In this document: positions 1 to 7,341 of the stretch, one piece after another
Position numbering within the stretch: position 1 is the stretch's first letter
Layout of the letters: each line of letters opens with the position of its first letter
Origin: Candidatus Parvarchaeota archaeon
Lineage (GTDB): Archaea; Nanobdellota; Nanobdellia; Parvarchaeales; Parvarchaeaceae
DNA: 13,620 bases
Reading direction: 5' to 3'
NCBI GenBank assembly: GCA_023488405.1
Contig: JAMDDW010000026.1
Location: 1-13,620, forward strand
Made by a program: the position numbers and the translations under genes
The notes under the pieces: model-generated
Database searches by the model: none
What the model was told of the DNA's origin: nothing
Seen by the model: only the letters and a program-made list of their open reading frames with translations

Positions 1-677
1 ACAATACCTTTTTCCTGAGATTTTTCATAACCTGTAAATAGAACTGCTTTCATTCCTGATTCTTTTGCATTTTGTATATCCAGGTCTTGCCTGTCTCCAA
101 CCATTATTATGTCCTTAGTATTTAATTCCAAAAGCTTTGCAGTCTCTATAAATGATTTAGGCCCGTCTCTTGCTTTTGAAAAAGGTATTGTTTCTCCAGC
201 TATTACTACAACATCGAAATATTTATGAAAAGGAACTTTATTTATCCTCTTGGCCTTTAAACCACTTATTGAGTCTCTTTCACTTAAAAGAGCCAATTTT
301 TTGCCTTCTCCTTTCAATTCTTTTAGTAATTCTTCCGTTTTGCTTGAGAATTTCTGGTTCTCTATGATATAAGAATAAAATAAATTCGTGTAATACTCCT
401 TTTCTTTTTCATTTAATTTTATAGATTCTTTTTCAGCTATCAATGGTATCCAGTCTGCATGATTATATGATGCCTTTGATTCTGCTAATTCTCTTATTTT
501 TTCCTTCTGGAAAGCATCTGCTTCAGAAATAAGTTTCTCTCTGGCTACATTGAACGTTTCTGCCATTTCAGAAAATACCTTATCATATGCTTCTGAGACG
601 GTTTTCTTCGTGTTCACTAGGGTGTTATCAAAATCAAACACCACCCCTTTAAAATCAATTCTGCTCTGATTAAGCAT
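1..677 (-). CDS. HAD-superfamily phosphatase, C-terminus cut by window edge
   Basis: Reading the minus strand from ATG at 677 gives an open frame of 225 codons that runs off the window, so the C-terminus is missing. Motif I is FDFDNTLV (D15 nucleophile, D17 acid/base). S132 in LLSERD is motif II, K168 is a candidate motif III lysine, and MVGDRQDLD (D195, D200) is motif IV. The stretch between motif I and motif II (residues about 25-110) is mostly charged and helical, as in a C1 cap. The layout matches phosphoglycolate phosphatase/haloacid dehalogenase-like hydrolases, which cleave phosphate from small metabolites in the cytosol through an aspartyl-phosphate; the substrate cannot be told. Nearly the full family length is present. 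The gene lies 63 bp downstream of the 741-1832 gene on the same strand. Confidence 0.85.
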   Translation of the reverse strand, partial: MLNQSRIDFKGVVFDFDNTLVNTKKTVSEAYDKVFSEMAETFNVAREKLISEADAFQKEKIRELAESKASYNHADWIPLIAEKESIKLNEKEKEYYTNLFYSYIIENQKFSSKTEELLKELKGEGKKLALLSERDSISGLKAKRINKVPFHKYFDVVVIAGETIPFSKARDGPKSFIETAKLLELNTKDIIMVGDRQDLDIQNAKESGMKAVLFTGYEKSQEKGI

Positions 678-740
678 TAATTATTTAAGAAGTGTACACT
701 GTATTAAGCTTTTCTTTTTTATAAAGACGGTAAAACTACT

Positions 741-1832
741 TTATTTATAGAATGGTATTATAATAAGAATTATTTCAATTACGAAAAGAAGTATAATTAC
801 CCACTCCAAAAATGAGCTTGTATCCTCTGACACGTGACTTTGTATAAAGCTACGTATGTTTACAAGCATATCGAATGTAGATTCTAATCTTTTTGCTAGA
901 TCGGTAAGACGAAATGCATCTGAAAGAAGAGAATAAAGCCTAGCAAGATACCATTCTCCAAAACTCATGATTATTTGGTTTATCCCATCAATAAGGTCCT
1001 TATATTCGGCGTAGAAATCACTTATTTCCTTGCTTAACTTTATCATACTCCTTCTTGTGAATATTATATAGAAAGGATTCCTGTTCATTTTCAGAAAACG
1101 ATTATTTACAGTATCTATCATCTTATTCACTTCATTTTGGTATACTCTGTATTCCAAAAGCTGTATGTTTGCGGTATCCACTACCATTATTTCATTCTCG
1201 TAATTGCTTGTGTTTGAGATCAGAAACATCGCATCCCAGTCCACTATTGCTGAATCGCAGCTGTAATACGACAAACTCCTTTTTATGGTATTTGCTATAT
1301 ATTCTTTTGATAGCTCTTTGTAATTCTGTTCGTCTAGCAGTATACCAGCTATAAACTCCTTATTTTTATCTACAAAACTGTCAGCGCACTGCTCTAAAAA
1401 GTATGATCTATACATTTCAAATATCCTTTTTTCTTTTATTTTCATGTGCTTAGAAAGTGTTTTTTCCACCCTTGCCTTTGCATCCTCTGCCAGTTCCTTA
1501 AACCTGTTTTCAAACCTTTTGTCAAAGGTAATCTTTTCCAGCAAAGGTATATTAATATTTTCGAAAGGAGAACGTACTCTTACTGCCATAGCTCCAACTG
1601 AGTATATTACGCACTGAATATTGACTAATAACATCGTATTGTCGAACTTTACCTCTTTTTTGCCTGCATTTACCACTATTGGAAGTTCAAACGGGTTTAA
1701 CCCTTCTGGTACTGCCTTTCCATACTCATAGAACGAAAACTCCTCTGCTCCTCTGAAATAATTCTTAACATTCTTAAGTTCTATCTCATCCGAGAAATTA
1801 TAAAAATAACTGTAGATTACTTCTCCTTTCAT
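741..1832 (-). CDS. Tail-anchored protein resembling the RMD1/DUF155 family
   Basis: This 363-residue protein has no signal peptide. It ends in one hydrophobic segment (about 342-361) followed by a very short tail, so it is probably anchored by its C-terminus with the bulk in the cytoplasm. The end, SSFLEWVIILLFVIEI, resembles the conserved C-terminal signature of the RMD1/RMND1/DUF155 (YagE) family, in which a helical region precedes an LEW-type motif at the start of the membrane helix. Residues 110-145 and 225-335 are charged and probably helical or coiled coil, and IVDWDAMFLI (196-205) forms a buried-looking strand. Yeast and human relatives are mitochondrial inner-membrane proteins linked to translation; no enzymatic role is known. 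A possible TATA box (TATATAATA on the minus strand, 1856-1864) lies about 28 bp before the ATG. The family call is from memory of the motif and is only moderately sure. Confidence 0.55.
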   Translation of the reverse strand: MKGEVIYSYFYNFSDEIELKNVKNYFRGAEEFSFYEYGKAVPEGLNPFELPIVVNAGKKEVKFDNTMLLVNIQCVIYSVGAMAVRVRSPFENINIPLLEKITFDKRFENRFKELAEDAKARVEKTLSKHMKIKEKRIFEMYRSYFLEQCADSFVDKNKEFIAGILLDEQNYKELSKEYIANTIKRSLSYYSCDSAIVDWDAMFLISNTSNYENEIMVVDTANIQLLEYRVYQNEVNKMIDTVNNRFLKMNRNPFYIIFTRRSMIKLSKEISDFYAEYKDLIDGINQIIMSFGEWYLARLYSLLSDAFRLTDLAKRLESTFDMLVNIRSFIQSHVSEDTSSFLEWVIILLFVIEIILIIIPFYK

Positions 1833-1900
1833 AAAGAATTATTTAGAACTCAATTTATTATATACTTGTTTTATATTTTATTGAAGGGGGAGATAAACGT

Positions 1901-1908
1901 TTTTATAT
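1901..1908 (+). promoter_or_regulatory. TATA box of the zincin gene
   Basis: The T/A run TTTTATAT is centred about 26 bp before the ATG at 1930, the usual archaeal TATA-to-start distance. Transcription would begin at or next to the start codon, giving a leaderless mRNA; no Shine-Dalgarno sequence is seen. Confidence 0.45.
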
Positions 1909-1929
1909 CATTTAAAATCTAGAAAATAG

Positions 1930-2619
1930 ATGAAAACTAGCAAGTTAAACAAAATACTTAAAGATGATGAAAAATACAAATCATTCTTATCACAAAAACT
2001 TGGAATAACTGAAAATATTGAGTTCTCTAAGGATATACTCCCATATTATATTAAAAGCATGGCATATTCCTTAGGGTACAACCAGATATGGTTATCTTAT
2101 GAAACTAAGCGCATAATTTACTTTATAGAAGAAAAAGAGGAATTAAGTGAATTAAGAGAGGGGTGCAGATTCATAATACAACATGAATTTGGCCATTTTC
2201 ATGAAATAAAAGATAAAAACAAAAACGTAAGAGATTATTTCCAAAGACTGCTTTACGTTAATAACAGCAACTATAAAGTAAATTTTTTCCCGGAATCGGA
2301 AGCCACCCGGTATGCGATTTCAAAGTCAACGGATTGTGTAGAAGCACTTGCGGGATTTCTGGCAATTTCTTGTTTTTTGTACAAAAGCGATATTAAAACG
2401 GCAATAAACTCCTTTTCTGAACATTTTTCTAACTCAAACATAATAGACATAGAAAAAAGAAACTTGGTAAATGCAAAAAGTAGCTTTAAACTTTCAAATG
2501 GAAACTATGAGAAAATATTAAAGAAAACAGAAACTTACCTTAACAAGTTAAATAATAATCTTGCAAGAAGCTTGCTTTATAAGGTAAAAGATAAGGTAGA
2601 TAAAAATGATAAAAATTAA
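1930..2619 (+). CDS. Soluble HExxH zinc metallopeptidase-like protein
   Basis: This is a 229-residue protein without a signal peptide or convincing membrane helix. Residues 85-91 read HEFGHFH, a zincin HExxH motif (zinc ligands H85 and H89, catalytic E86). Thirty-odd residues later comes ESEATRYA (121-128), which fits a gluzincin third ligand of the ExxA type (E121 or E123), as in the ImmA/IrrE-like and M48-like groups. The family cannot be fixed. The N-terminal 80 and C-terminal 80 residues are very rich in K, N and S, and the gene is more AT-rich than its neighbours, which may point to relaxed selection or acquisition. It is a single-gene transcription unit flanked by a divergent gene on the left and a convergent one on the right. 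Zinc-peptidase chemistry is inferred from the motif only; the substrate is unknown. Confidence 0.7.
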   Translation: MKTSKLNKILKDDEKYKSFLSQKLGITENIEFSKDILPYYIKSMAYSLGYNQIWLSYETKRIIYFIEEKEELSELREGCRFIIQHEFGHFHEIKDKNKNVRDYFQRLLYVNNSNYKVNFFPESEATRYAISKSTDCVEALAGFLAISCFLYKSDIKTAINSFSEHFSNSNIIDIEKRNLVNAKSSFKLSNGNYEKILKKTETYLNKLNNNLARSLLYKVKDKVDKNDKN

Positions 2620-2795
2620 AAACTAAAGTTTAGTGCTTAAATAATGATTTCCAAATATCTTATAATATCCATAGTTTAGAATATCTATTTGACTGTTAAT
2701 TTTAGTGATTTATCTTTAAACAATGGCTGAAATTGAAAATACTGCAGATAATGATTATTTAAAAATTAAAGAAAAAATAAAAAATCAAATCATTT

Positions 2796-3272
2796 TTAGC
2801 TGCCTGTTCCTGCTATTGTTCCTGTTGCAGTGAAAGTTGCGGTGCCAGCTGAAGTTGCAACCGAGTAATTCACTACACCAGAAGCACTGAATGCAACGCC
2901 TGACAAGCATGTACCCGGGAAGGTTACATTAAAGCTACTACCGCTAGTCACTGTAATAGGGGTAGTACCCAAGCTAGAATCAGTACCAGTAGCTGAGCTA
3001 ATTCCGCTTCCAGACGAGTAACTTGCTCCAGTAATTTTTGCAGATGTAGCTCCGTCAGGTATTCCACCAACAGTAAAAGCTACTGTTAGCCCGCTGCCAT
3101 CACAGACTGCTGCGCTTGCTGCAAATGGGCTGAACCCACTACTGCCTGCGGTTACACTTGCTCTAGGGTTGAAAATACCCATAGAGTACAGGATTACAGC
3201 TACGATAACTATGATCAGTATTGCCCAACCATAAGTCATCATGTATTCTAATGCTGACTGTCCTTTTGCCAT
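2796..3272 (-). CDS. Type IV pilin-like protein with class III signal peptide
   Basis: The N-terminus MAKGQSALEYMMTYGWAIL is a classic archaeal class III signal peptide: processing expected after G4 by an EppA/PibD-type prepilin peptidase, with Q5 at +1 and E9 at +5, followed by a hydrophobic helix (about 11-31) that forms the pilus core. The mature head (about 125 residues) is dominated by Gly, Ser, Thr and Ala with almost no charge, typical of a beta-rich surface domain. It has exactly two cysteines (C57, C122) that could form one disulfide. The reading frame is more GC-rich than its surroundings because of these small residues. A TATA-like box (3293-3302) lies about 26 bp before the ATG, suggesting a leaderless transcript. 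The 3317-3970 gene lies 44 bp upstream on the same strand. Confidence 0.85.
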   Translation of the reverse strand: MAKGQSALEYMMTYGWAILIIVIVAVILYSMGIFNPRASVTAGSSGFSPFAASAAVCDGSGLTVAFTVGGIPDGATSAKITGASYSSGSGISSATGTDSSLGTTPITVTSGSSFNVTFPGTCLSGVAFSASGVVNYSVATSAGTATFTATGTIAGTGS

Positions 3273-3292
3273 TATGATAATACAAAATGATG

Positions 3293-3302
3293 ATATTTAA
3301 AC
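3293..3302 (-). promoter_or_regulatory. TATA box of the 2796-3272 pilin-like gene
   Basis: On the minus strand GTTTAAATAT is centred about 26 bp before the ATG at 3272. The pilin gene therefore probably has its own leaderless promoter in the 44-bp gap, besides any read-through from the upstream pilin-like gene. Confidence 0.4.
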
Positions 3303-3316
3303 ATTATTTTATATAA

Positions 3317-3970
3317 TTAACCTATTGAAAAAGGCAAATCAACGTAGATTTTTGGATTGCTAACGCTTTCTGCTACATAATTGTAAATACCACTAGGCAA
3401 TGCTACTAACTTTGTATTTGCGAAGTATGTAAATGGTGAATTCTGCTGTAGTAAAGTAACTGCAGTGCCATTTGGATAATCTAAAGATAAATTAACTTTC
3501 CCTGTAAAGCCTCCTACAAATATGTAATTCGGTAGATTATCTGAGTAATTTGCATATTCATATGCTACTGCCGTATAACTAGAATTTGTGTATAATGCAA
3601 GGTTTGACAACCCAAAAGACTCATTTTCAGTAAGCATAGTATTTGCACCGCATGAAGTTAAATCCTGCCCTGCTAGCAACTTACCTCCATAAAGAGAACT
3701 TTCATAGATTATTATTATTCCATTAGATACGTTTATTGTGTAGTTTTCAAATTTAGTAAATGTAAGCAGAGGAAGATACTGAATTGTCTGCAAGTTATTG
3801 GAGGTAGCCATTGAATTTATCGAATCCGCTAGTTCATAGCATATTCCGTTCATGTTAGAAACAGTAGGATTGCCAGCTGAAATGTGAGTAAAGAAAACCG
3901 CTATAAAGGCTATCAAAATCAAAACGAATGAAACGTCTATTATGAACTCAAATGAAAACTGCCCTTTCAT
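3317..3970 (-). CDS. Pilin-like surface protein with class III signal peptide
   Basis: The start MKGQFSFEFIIDVSF fits the class III signal: cleavage after G3, Q4 at +1, E8 at +5, then a hydrophobic helix to about residue 28. The mature 190-residue part is rich in N, S, T, Y and V and has several N-x-S/T sequons, so it may be N-glycosylated outside the cell. It has only two cysteines (C44, C107). The head is larger and less repetitive than that of the 2796-3272 neighbour, so it may be a minor pilin or adhesin rather than a major subunit; this is inference. Its start lies 52 bp from the start of the divergent 4022 gene, with a single TATA element midway. Confidence 0.8.
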   Translation of the reverse strand: MKGQFSFEFIIDVSFVLILIAFIAVFFTHISAGNPTVSNMNGICYELADSINSMATSNNLQTIQYLPLLTFTKFENYTINVSNGIIIIYESSLYGGKLLAGQDLTSCGANTMLTENESFGLSNLALYTNSSYTAVAYEYANYSDNLPNYIFVGGFTGKVNLSLDYPNGTAVTLLQQNSPFTYFANTKLVALPSGIYNYVAESVSNPKIYVDLPFSIG

Positions 3971-3990
3971 AGTTAGATTAAAAGCAGAGA

Positions 3991-4000
3991 ATATTTATAC
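3991..4000. promoter_or_regulatory. Shared TATA element between two divergent leaderless genes
   Basis: The decamer ATATTTATAC (GTATAAATAT on the other strand) is the only TATA-like element in the gap and is centred 26 bp from both the minus-strand ATG at 3970 and the plus-strand GTG at 4022. The same decamer occurs at 12117-12126 before the L15e gene. Confidence 0.45.
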
Positions 4001-4021
4001 TATTTCCTGTCTAACTTAAAT

Positions 4022-4759
4022 GTGGGGGAAAGAAGACTTGAGGAATTATTAATAGAGAATACAATAGATAATAATCCATCTATTCTGCATAAACTTATGC
4101 AGGTTTCCACTTTTTCTTACATAGAAAAAAGAAGGGAGATAGATTATGCGGATGCCGAATATCCACTGCAGATATACAGAAAAAAGATGAATCATTCGCT
4201 TAACGAAAAAGACAAGGGAAAACTAAAAACGGACAAATGGAACGCAGACCTTATTCTGCTTTACAATGACAATGGAAAAAGAATATGCGAGATAGTCGAG
4301 ATAGAAACCATAAAGGCAGATGAATTACTGCATCATAGAAAAAAGAACATAATAAAAAAGATAAACACGATTGAAAGAGCTTACAATGCCCTAGACTCAA
4401 ATAAAATACTAAATAATTTAGATGAAATAAGATTTTCACTTTCTTTGAATGCAGCTCACTTAACAGAAAATGAAAGATACAGAGTAGCAAAGAACATTGG
4501 TAGAAGAATAATTCAAGAAAGGAATAGAAACTATAAAGATGAAAAAATAGACTTATACAAGATTTACATGCTAAAAGATGATATTTGGGATTACTGCACT
4601 GACAATGAAGATAAAGAGTTTCTTATGAATTATAATATGTCAATGAGAAAGAATGCCTGGAAAAATCCTCTAAAAAGAGCCATGTCTGAACTCTATTATA
4701 ATTTGAATGATAATGCAAAGGTAAAGGCGCTGTACGAAAGGTATTATTTCAAGAGATAA
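4022..4759 (+). CDS. Unknown cytosolic protein, possibly PD-(D/E)XK nuclease-like
   Basis: I do not recognise this 245-residue protein with certainty. It is soluble and strongly charged (K, R, E, N), with mainly helical ends. In the middle, WNADLILLYNDNG followed by RICEIVEIET (about 74-96) has the strand-turn-strand form of a restriction-endonuclease-like core: D76 would be the first acid and E90 the second, but the usual lysine is replaced in the E90-x-x-E93-x-E95 pattern. That variant is known among PD-(D/E)XK relatives, so nucleic-acid cleavage or binding is possible but unproven. The start is taken as GTG at 4022: an ATG at 4020 is out of frame, and the TATA element at 3991-4000 is 26 bp upstream. 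The C-terminal part (about 160-245) is rich in Y, N and R. Confidence 0.6.
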   Translation: MGERRLEELLIENTIDNNPSILHKLMQVSTFSYIEKRREIDYADAEYPLQIYRKKMNHSLNEKDKGKLKTDKWNADLILLYNDNGKRICEIVEIETIKADELLHHRKKNIIKKINTIERAYNALDSNKILNNLDEIRFSLSLNAAHLTENERYRVAKNIGRRIIQERNRNYKDEKIDLYKIYMLKDDIWDYCTDNEDKEFLMNYNMSMRKNAWKNPLKRAMSELYYNLNDNAKVKALYERYYFKR

Positions 4760-4825
4760 GGACAAAAAGCCTTTAAAAGCCCAAATACATTAAGAATTAA
4801 TAAAATCAGATGTTATGGATTCTTT

Positions 4826-5761
4826 ATGGGCATACGAAACAAGGTAAGCAAAACTATAGACAATGTAGTTGAGTATTACCTGAAAAACTACAGAAAAATG
4901 ATATTTATACCCATAATATTCGTCATATTCTTTGCTTCTTTTATAGGTTATTATTACCATGTCCATGGAGAACTTGTCAATGAAGGAATATCACTAGCGG
5001 GAGGAACCAACATAATAATAAGCACGAATCAAAGCATTTCTCCGACATTGATTGCAAGCTCACTGGGTACAGATTTAAAGCAGACAGTTACAGTAAGCGT
5101 TGTAAAGGCCCCGTTTACTAATACTATAACAGGTTATTCAATAACTGTTGGAAAGAATGTGAATACTACGCTGTTGGAGAGTAGTCTGTCAACAATACTT
5201 AAAATACCTGTAAATGGCAAAGATTCAAGCGTAGATTATGTAAGTGCAACTCTAGCTCAAAGCTCTCTTTACAGTTCTTTCATTCTTTTAGGGATAGCTT
5301 TCATTCTTGTAGCAGCCGTTTCCTTGTTCTACTTCAGAAGCGTATGGCAAGCGTTTTCAAACGTGATAAGTATAATAAGTGATATAATAAACATAATAGG
5401 AGTTCTTGACATAATTGGGTTCAGCTTTTCAACTGCTTCTATAGCTGGAATTCTCATGATAATGGGTTATTCGGCTGACAGAAACATAATCTTAGCTACA
5501 AACATACTAAAAAGAGAAGAAGCAAGTATGCGCTACCGTTTAACAAAAACAATAAAAACATCGCTTACAATGGATGGAGCTGCTTTGGTAACATTTCTTA
5601 TACTTTTCCTAGGAACAACAAATTCAACATTGCATGAGATAGCTATAATCCTTATAATAGGTGTAATATTCGATGACTTTACAGTATGGATATTAAATGG
5701 TTCTACGCAGCTGTATGGATTAAAATACAAGGAGGTAGAAAAGCAGCCGGCTAAAGTATAA
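4826..5761 (+). CDS. secF: Protein-export membrane protein SecF
   Basis: SecF works with SecD in the membrane and is thought to use ion flow to help pull secreted proteins through SecYEG. The 311-residue protein shows the family layout: first membrane helix at about 25-42, an outer domain beginning with GISLAGGT (54-61), then five helices between about 150 and 290. GYSADRNII (214-222) corresponds to the conserved GYS-x-D region of transmembrane helix 4, and the aspartate is kept. LTMDGAALVTFLIL (247-260) fits the next helix. The start is ATG 4826; nearby ATGs at 4810 and 4815 are out of frame. This is the first gene of a tightly spaced run, with secD one base after its stop, the order usual in archaea. 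A TATA-like CTTTAAAAG at about 4771-4779 would give a leader of roughly 25 nt. Confidence 0.93.
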   Translation: MGIRNKVSKTIDNVVEYYLKNYRKMIFIPIIFVIFFASFIGYYYHVHGELVNEGISLAGGTNIIISTNQSISPTLIASSLGTDLKQTVTVSVVKAPFTNTITGYSITVGKNVNTTLLESSLSTILKIPVNGKDSSVDYVSATLAQSSLYSSFILLGIAFILVAAVSLFYFRSVWQAFSNVISIISDIINIIGVLDIIGFSFSTASIAGILMIMGYSADRNIILATNILKREEASMRYRLTKTIKTSLTMDGAALVTFLILFLGTTNSTLHEIAIILIIGVIFDDFTVWILNGSTQLYGLKYKEVEKQPAKV

Positions 5762-5762
5762 T

Positions 5763-7340
5763 ATGGCAAAATCGATATTTTATGATTGGAGGATAATACT
5801 GATGATTGTTTTGGTAGTTGTATCTTTCTTAGCTATACAACCAAACATTACAAACGTAAACGGAGCGCAGGTTGTTTACATGCCAGTTAACTCTTATATA
5901 GGAAATTTAAGTTCAAGAGGCGTTATAGGCCTGCAGACTGGATCAGTAATAACGGCTGTAGACGGTGTGCCTGTGCACAATGTACAGCAGTTTTACAGCC
6001 AGCTAAACAAATCTGCAATAGTGAACACTTCTTTGAGTATTACTTATGAGAAAGAGATATTTCCATATTTATTCGAAAGTAATACAACAAAGATATTTGT
6101 AGAGCCTGGTACCGTCTTTAATTCATCAACCATACAAACGCAGAACATTCCATACACCCACTTAAATTACGGACTGGACATAATAGGTGGAACGCAGATA
6201 GAAGTAGTACCAAATTCTACAAACTATAATACTTCTATACTATCTAAACTGGAAACGACTCTTTCGAAAAGGCTTGATGTATATGGAATAAGCGGTACGA
6301 CTGTTAATACCGTACAGGCCCTTTCAGGAAAGTCATTCATAATGGTCAGCATGCCTAATATAGGAGAAAGTCAGGCTTTGTCGTTGATTCAAAATCAAGG
6401 TAAATTCTACGCCACTATAGGAAACTTTACAGTATTCAACAGTAGCAATTCAAGCGAAAGCATATTGGACGTATGCCTTTCTTCAGGCTGCCCATTCGGA
6501 GTTTATCAAACTCCTAGTGCATCTAATGGCTACCAATTTCAGTTTGGAATACAACTTGCTTCAGGTGCAGCAAAGAACTTTGAATTAGCAGTGAAATCCC
6601 TTAAGCCTTCTACTACAAGCCCAGGATATTTCAACAGAAGAATACATCTGTACTTAAATGGAGTACAGCAAGGACAGCCTCTTTTGATCTCTGAAAATAT
6701 ACTTACTAACTTTAATGGTGCAATAACGATAGAAGGAGGGGGGGTTGACCAGCAACAGGCAGCAACTGACATGAAAACTCTTCAGGCCGTGATGCAGTCA
6801 GGCAGCCTTCCAGTTCCATTAAAGATAATATCAATAAGCTCTGTTTCGCCGACGGCAGGTAGCCAGTTCATAAACCAGATATACATTCTATTGCTAATAG
6901 CATTTTTGCTGGTAAGTATAGTCATATTCTTAAGGTATAGAGATTATAAGATTTCTTCATTGATACTTCTTACAAGCATTACAGAAATATTTATAGTAAT
7001 AGGTGTAGCAGCAGCTATACACTGGACCTTGGATATACCAAGTATGGCCGGTATAATCGCTAGTATAGGAATATCCGTTGATGACCAGATAATAATAACA
7101 GATGAGATGAGAAGAGGATCTTCGCAGCTTGAATATGCAGTCACAAAGAAGAGGATAAGCAGAGCATTCTTTATAATATTCGTCTCATTCTTTTCATTTG
7201 CAGCAATAATGTTCCCGCTATTATTTTCAACTGCAAGCCTGTTTGCCGGATTTGCGCTTACCACAATACTCGCTTCTTTGATAGGTTTGCTGGTTACAAG
7301 GCCGGCATATGCAAAGATAATAGGAAAAATTGAAGGATAA
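5763..7340 (+). CDS. secD: Protein-export membrane protein SecD with PDZ-like insertion
   Basis: SecD is the larger SecDF partner, acting on the outer face of the translocon. The N-terminal helix is at about 11-25. The family motif YGLDIIGGTQIEV (136-148) opens the P1 outer domain, a second outer subdomain follows to about 370, and five helices lie between about 371 and 515. ASIGISVDDQIIITDEMR (433-450) is the helix-4 region that in bacteria reads VDANVLI-ERI; D440 matches the functionally important aspartate. Between helix 1 and the GLD motif is an extra block (about 45-97) reading GVIGLQTGSVITAVDGVPV and then a helix, the pattern of a PDZ-like substrate-binding fold. The length of 525 residues is within the family range. 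ATG 5763 follows the secF stop by one base, so the two are probably translationally linked. Confidence 0.93.
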   Translation: MAKSIFYDWRIILMIVLVVVSFLAIQPNITNVNGAQVVYMPVNSYIGNLSSRGVIGLQTGSVITAVDGVPVHNVQQFYSQLNKSAIVNTSLSITYEKEIFPYLFESNTTKIFVEPGTVFNSSTIQTQNIPYTHLNYGLDIIGGTQIEVVPNSTNYNTSILSKLETTLSKRLDVYGISGTTVNTVQALSGKSFIMVSMPNIGESQALSLIQNQGKFYATIGNFTVFNSSNSSESILDVCLSSGCPFGVYQTPSASNGYQFQFGIQLASGAAKNFELAVKSLKPSTTSPGYFNRRIHLYLNGVQQGQPLLISENILTNFNGAITIEGGGVDQQQAATDMKTLQAVMQSGSLPVPLKIISISSVSPTAGSQFINQIYILLLIAFLLVSIVIFLRYRDYKISSLILLTSITEIFIVIGVAAAIHWTLDIPSMAGIIASIGISVDDQIIITDEMRRGSSQLEYAVTKKRISRAFFIIFVSFFSFAAIMFPLLFSTASLFAGFALTTILASLIGLLVTRPAYAKIIGKIEG

Positions 7341-7341
7341 A

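Noticed and set aside
170-367. 65-codon plus-strand frame, hydrophobic and Leu-rich
   Set aside because: It is antisense to the HAD phosphatase, whose motifs are clear on the minus strand.
2723-2833. 36-codon plus-strand frame (MAEIENTADNDYLKIKEK then a Leu-rich tail)
   Set aside because: The hydrophobic tail comes from reading the pilin-like gene backwards, no promoter is correctly placed, and such short frames are common in AT-rich gaps.
5731-5736. GGAGGT resembling a Shine-Dalgarno site before secD
   Set aside because: It is 27 bases from the secD ATG, too far, and it encodes part of SecF.
6539-7264. Minus-strand frames of 77 and 106 codons
   Set aside because: They are shadows of secD, which has full family motifs on the plus strand.
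7330-7341. TTG at 7330 as the start of the GalT-like gene
   Set aside because: An ATG four codons later (7342), directly after the secD stop, is a better start; the TTG lies inside secD.
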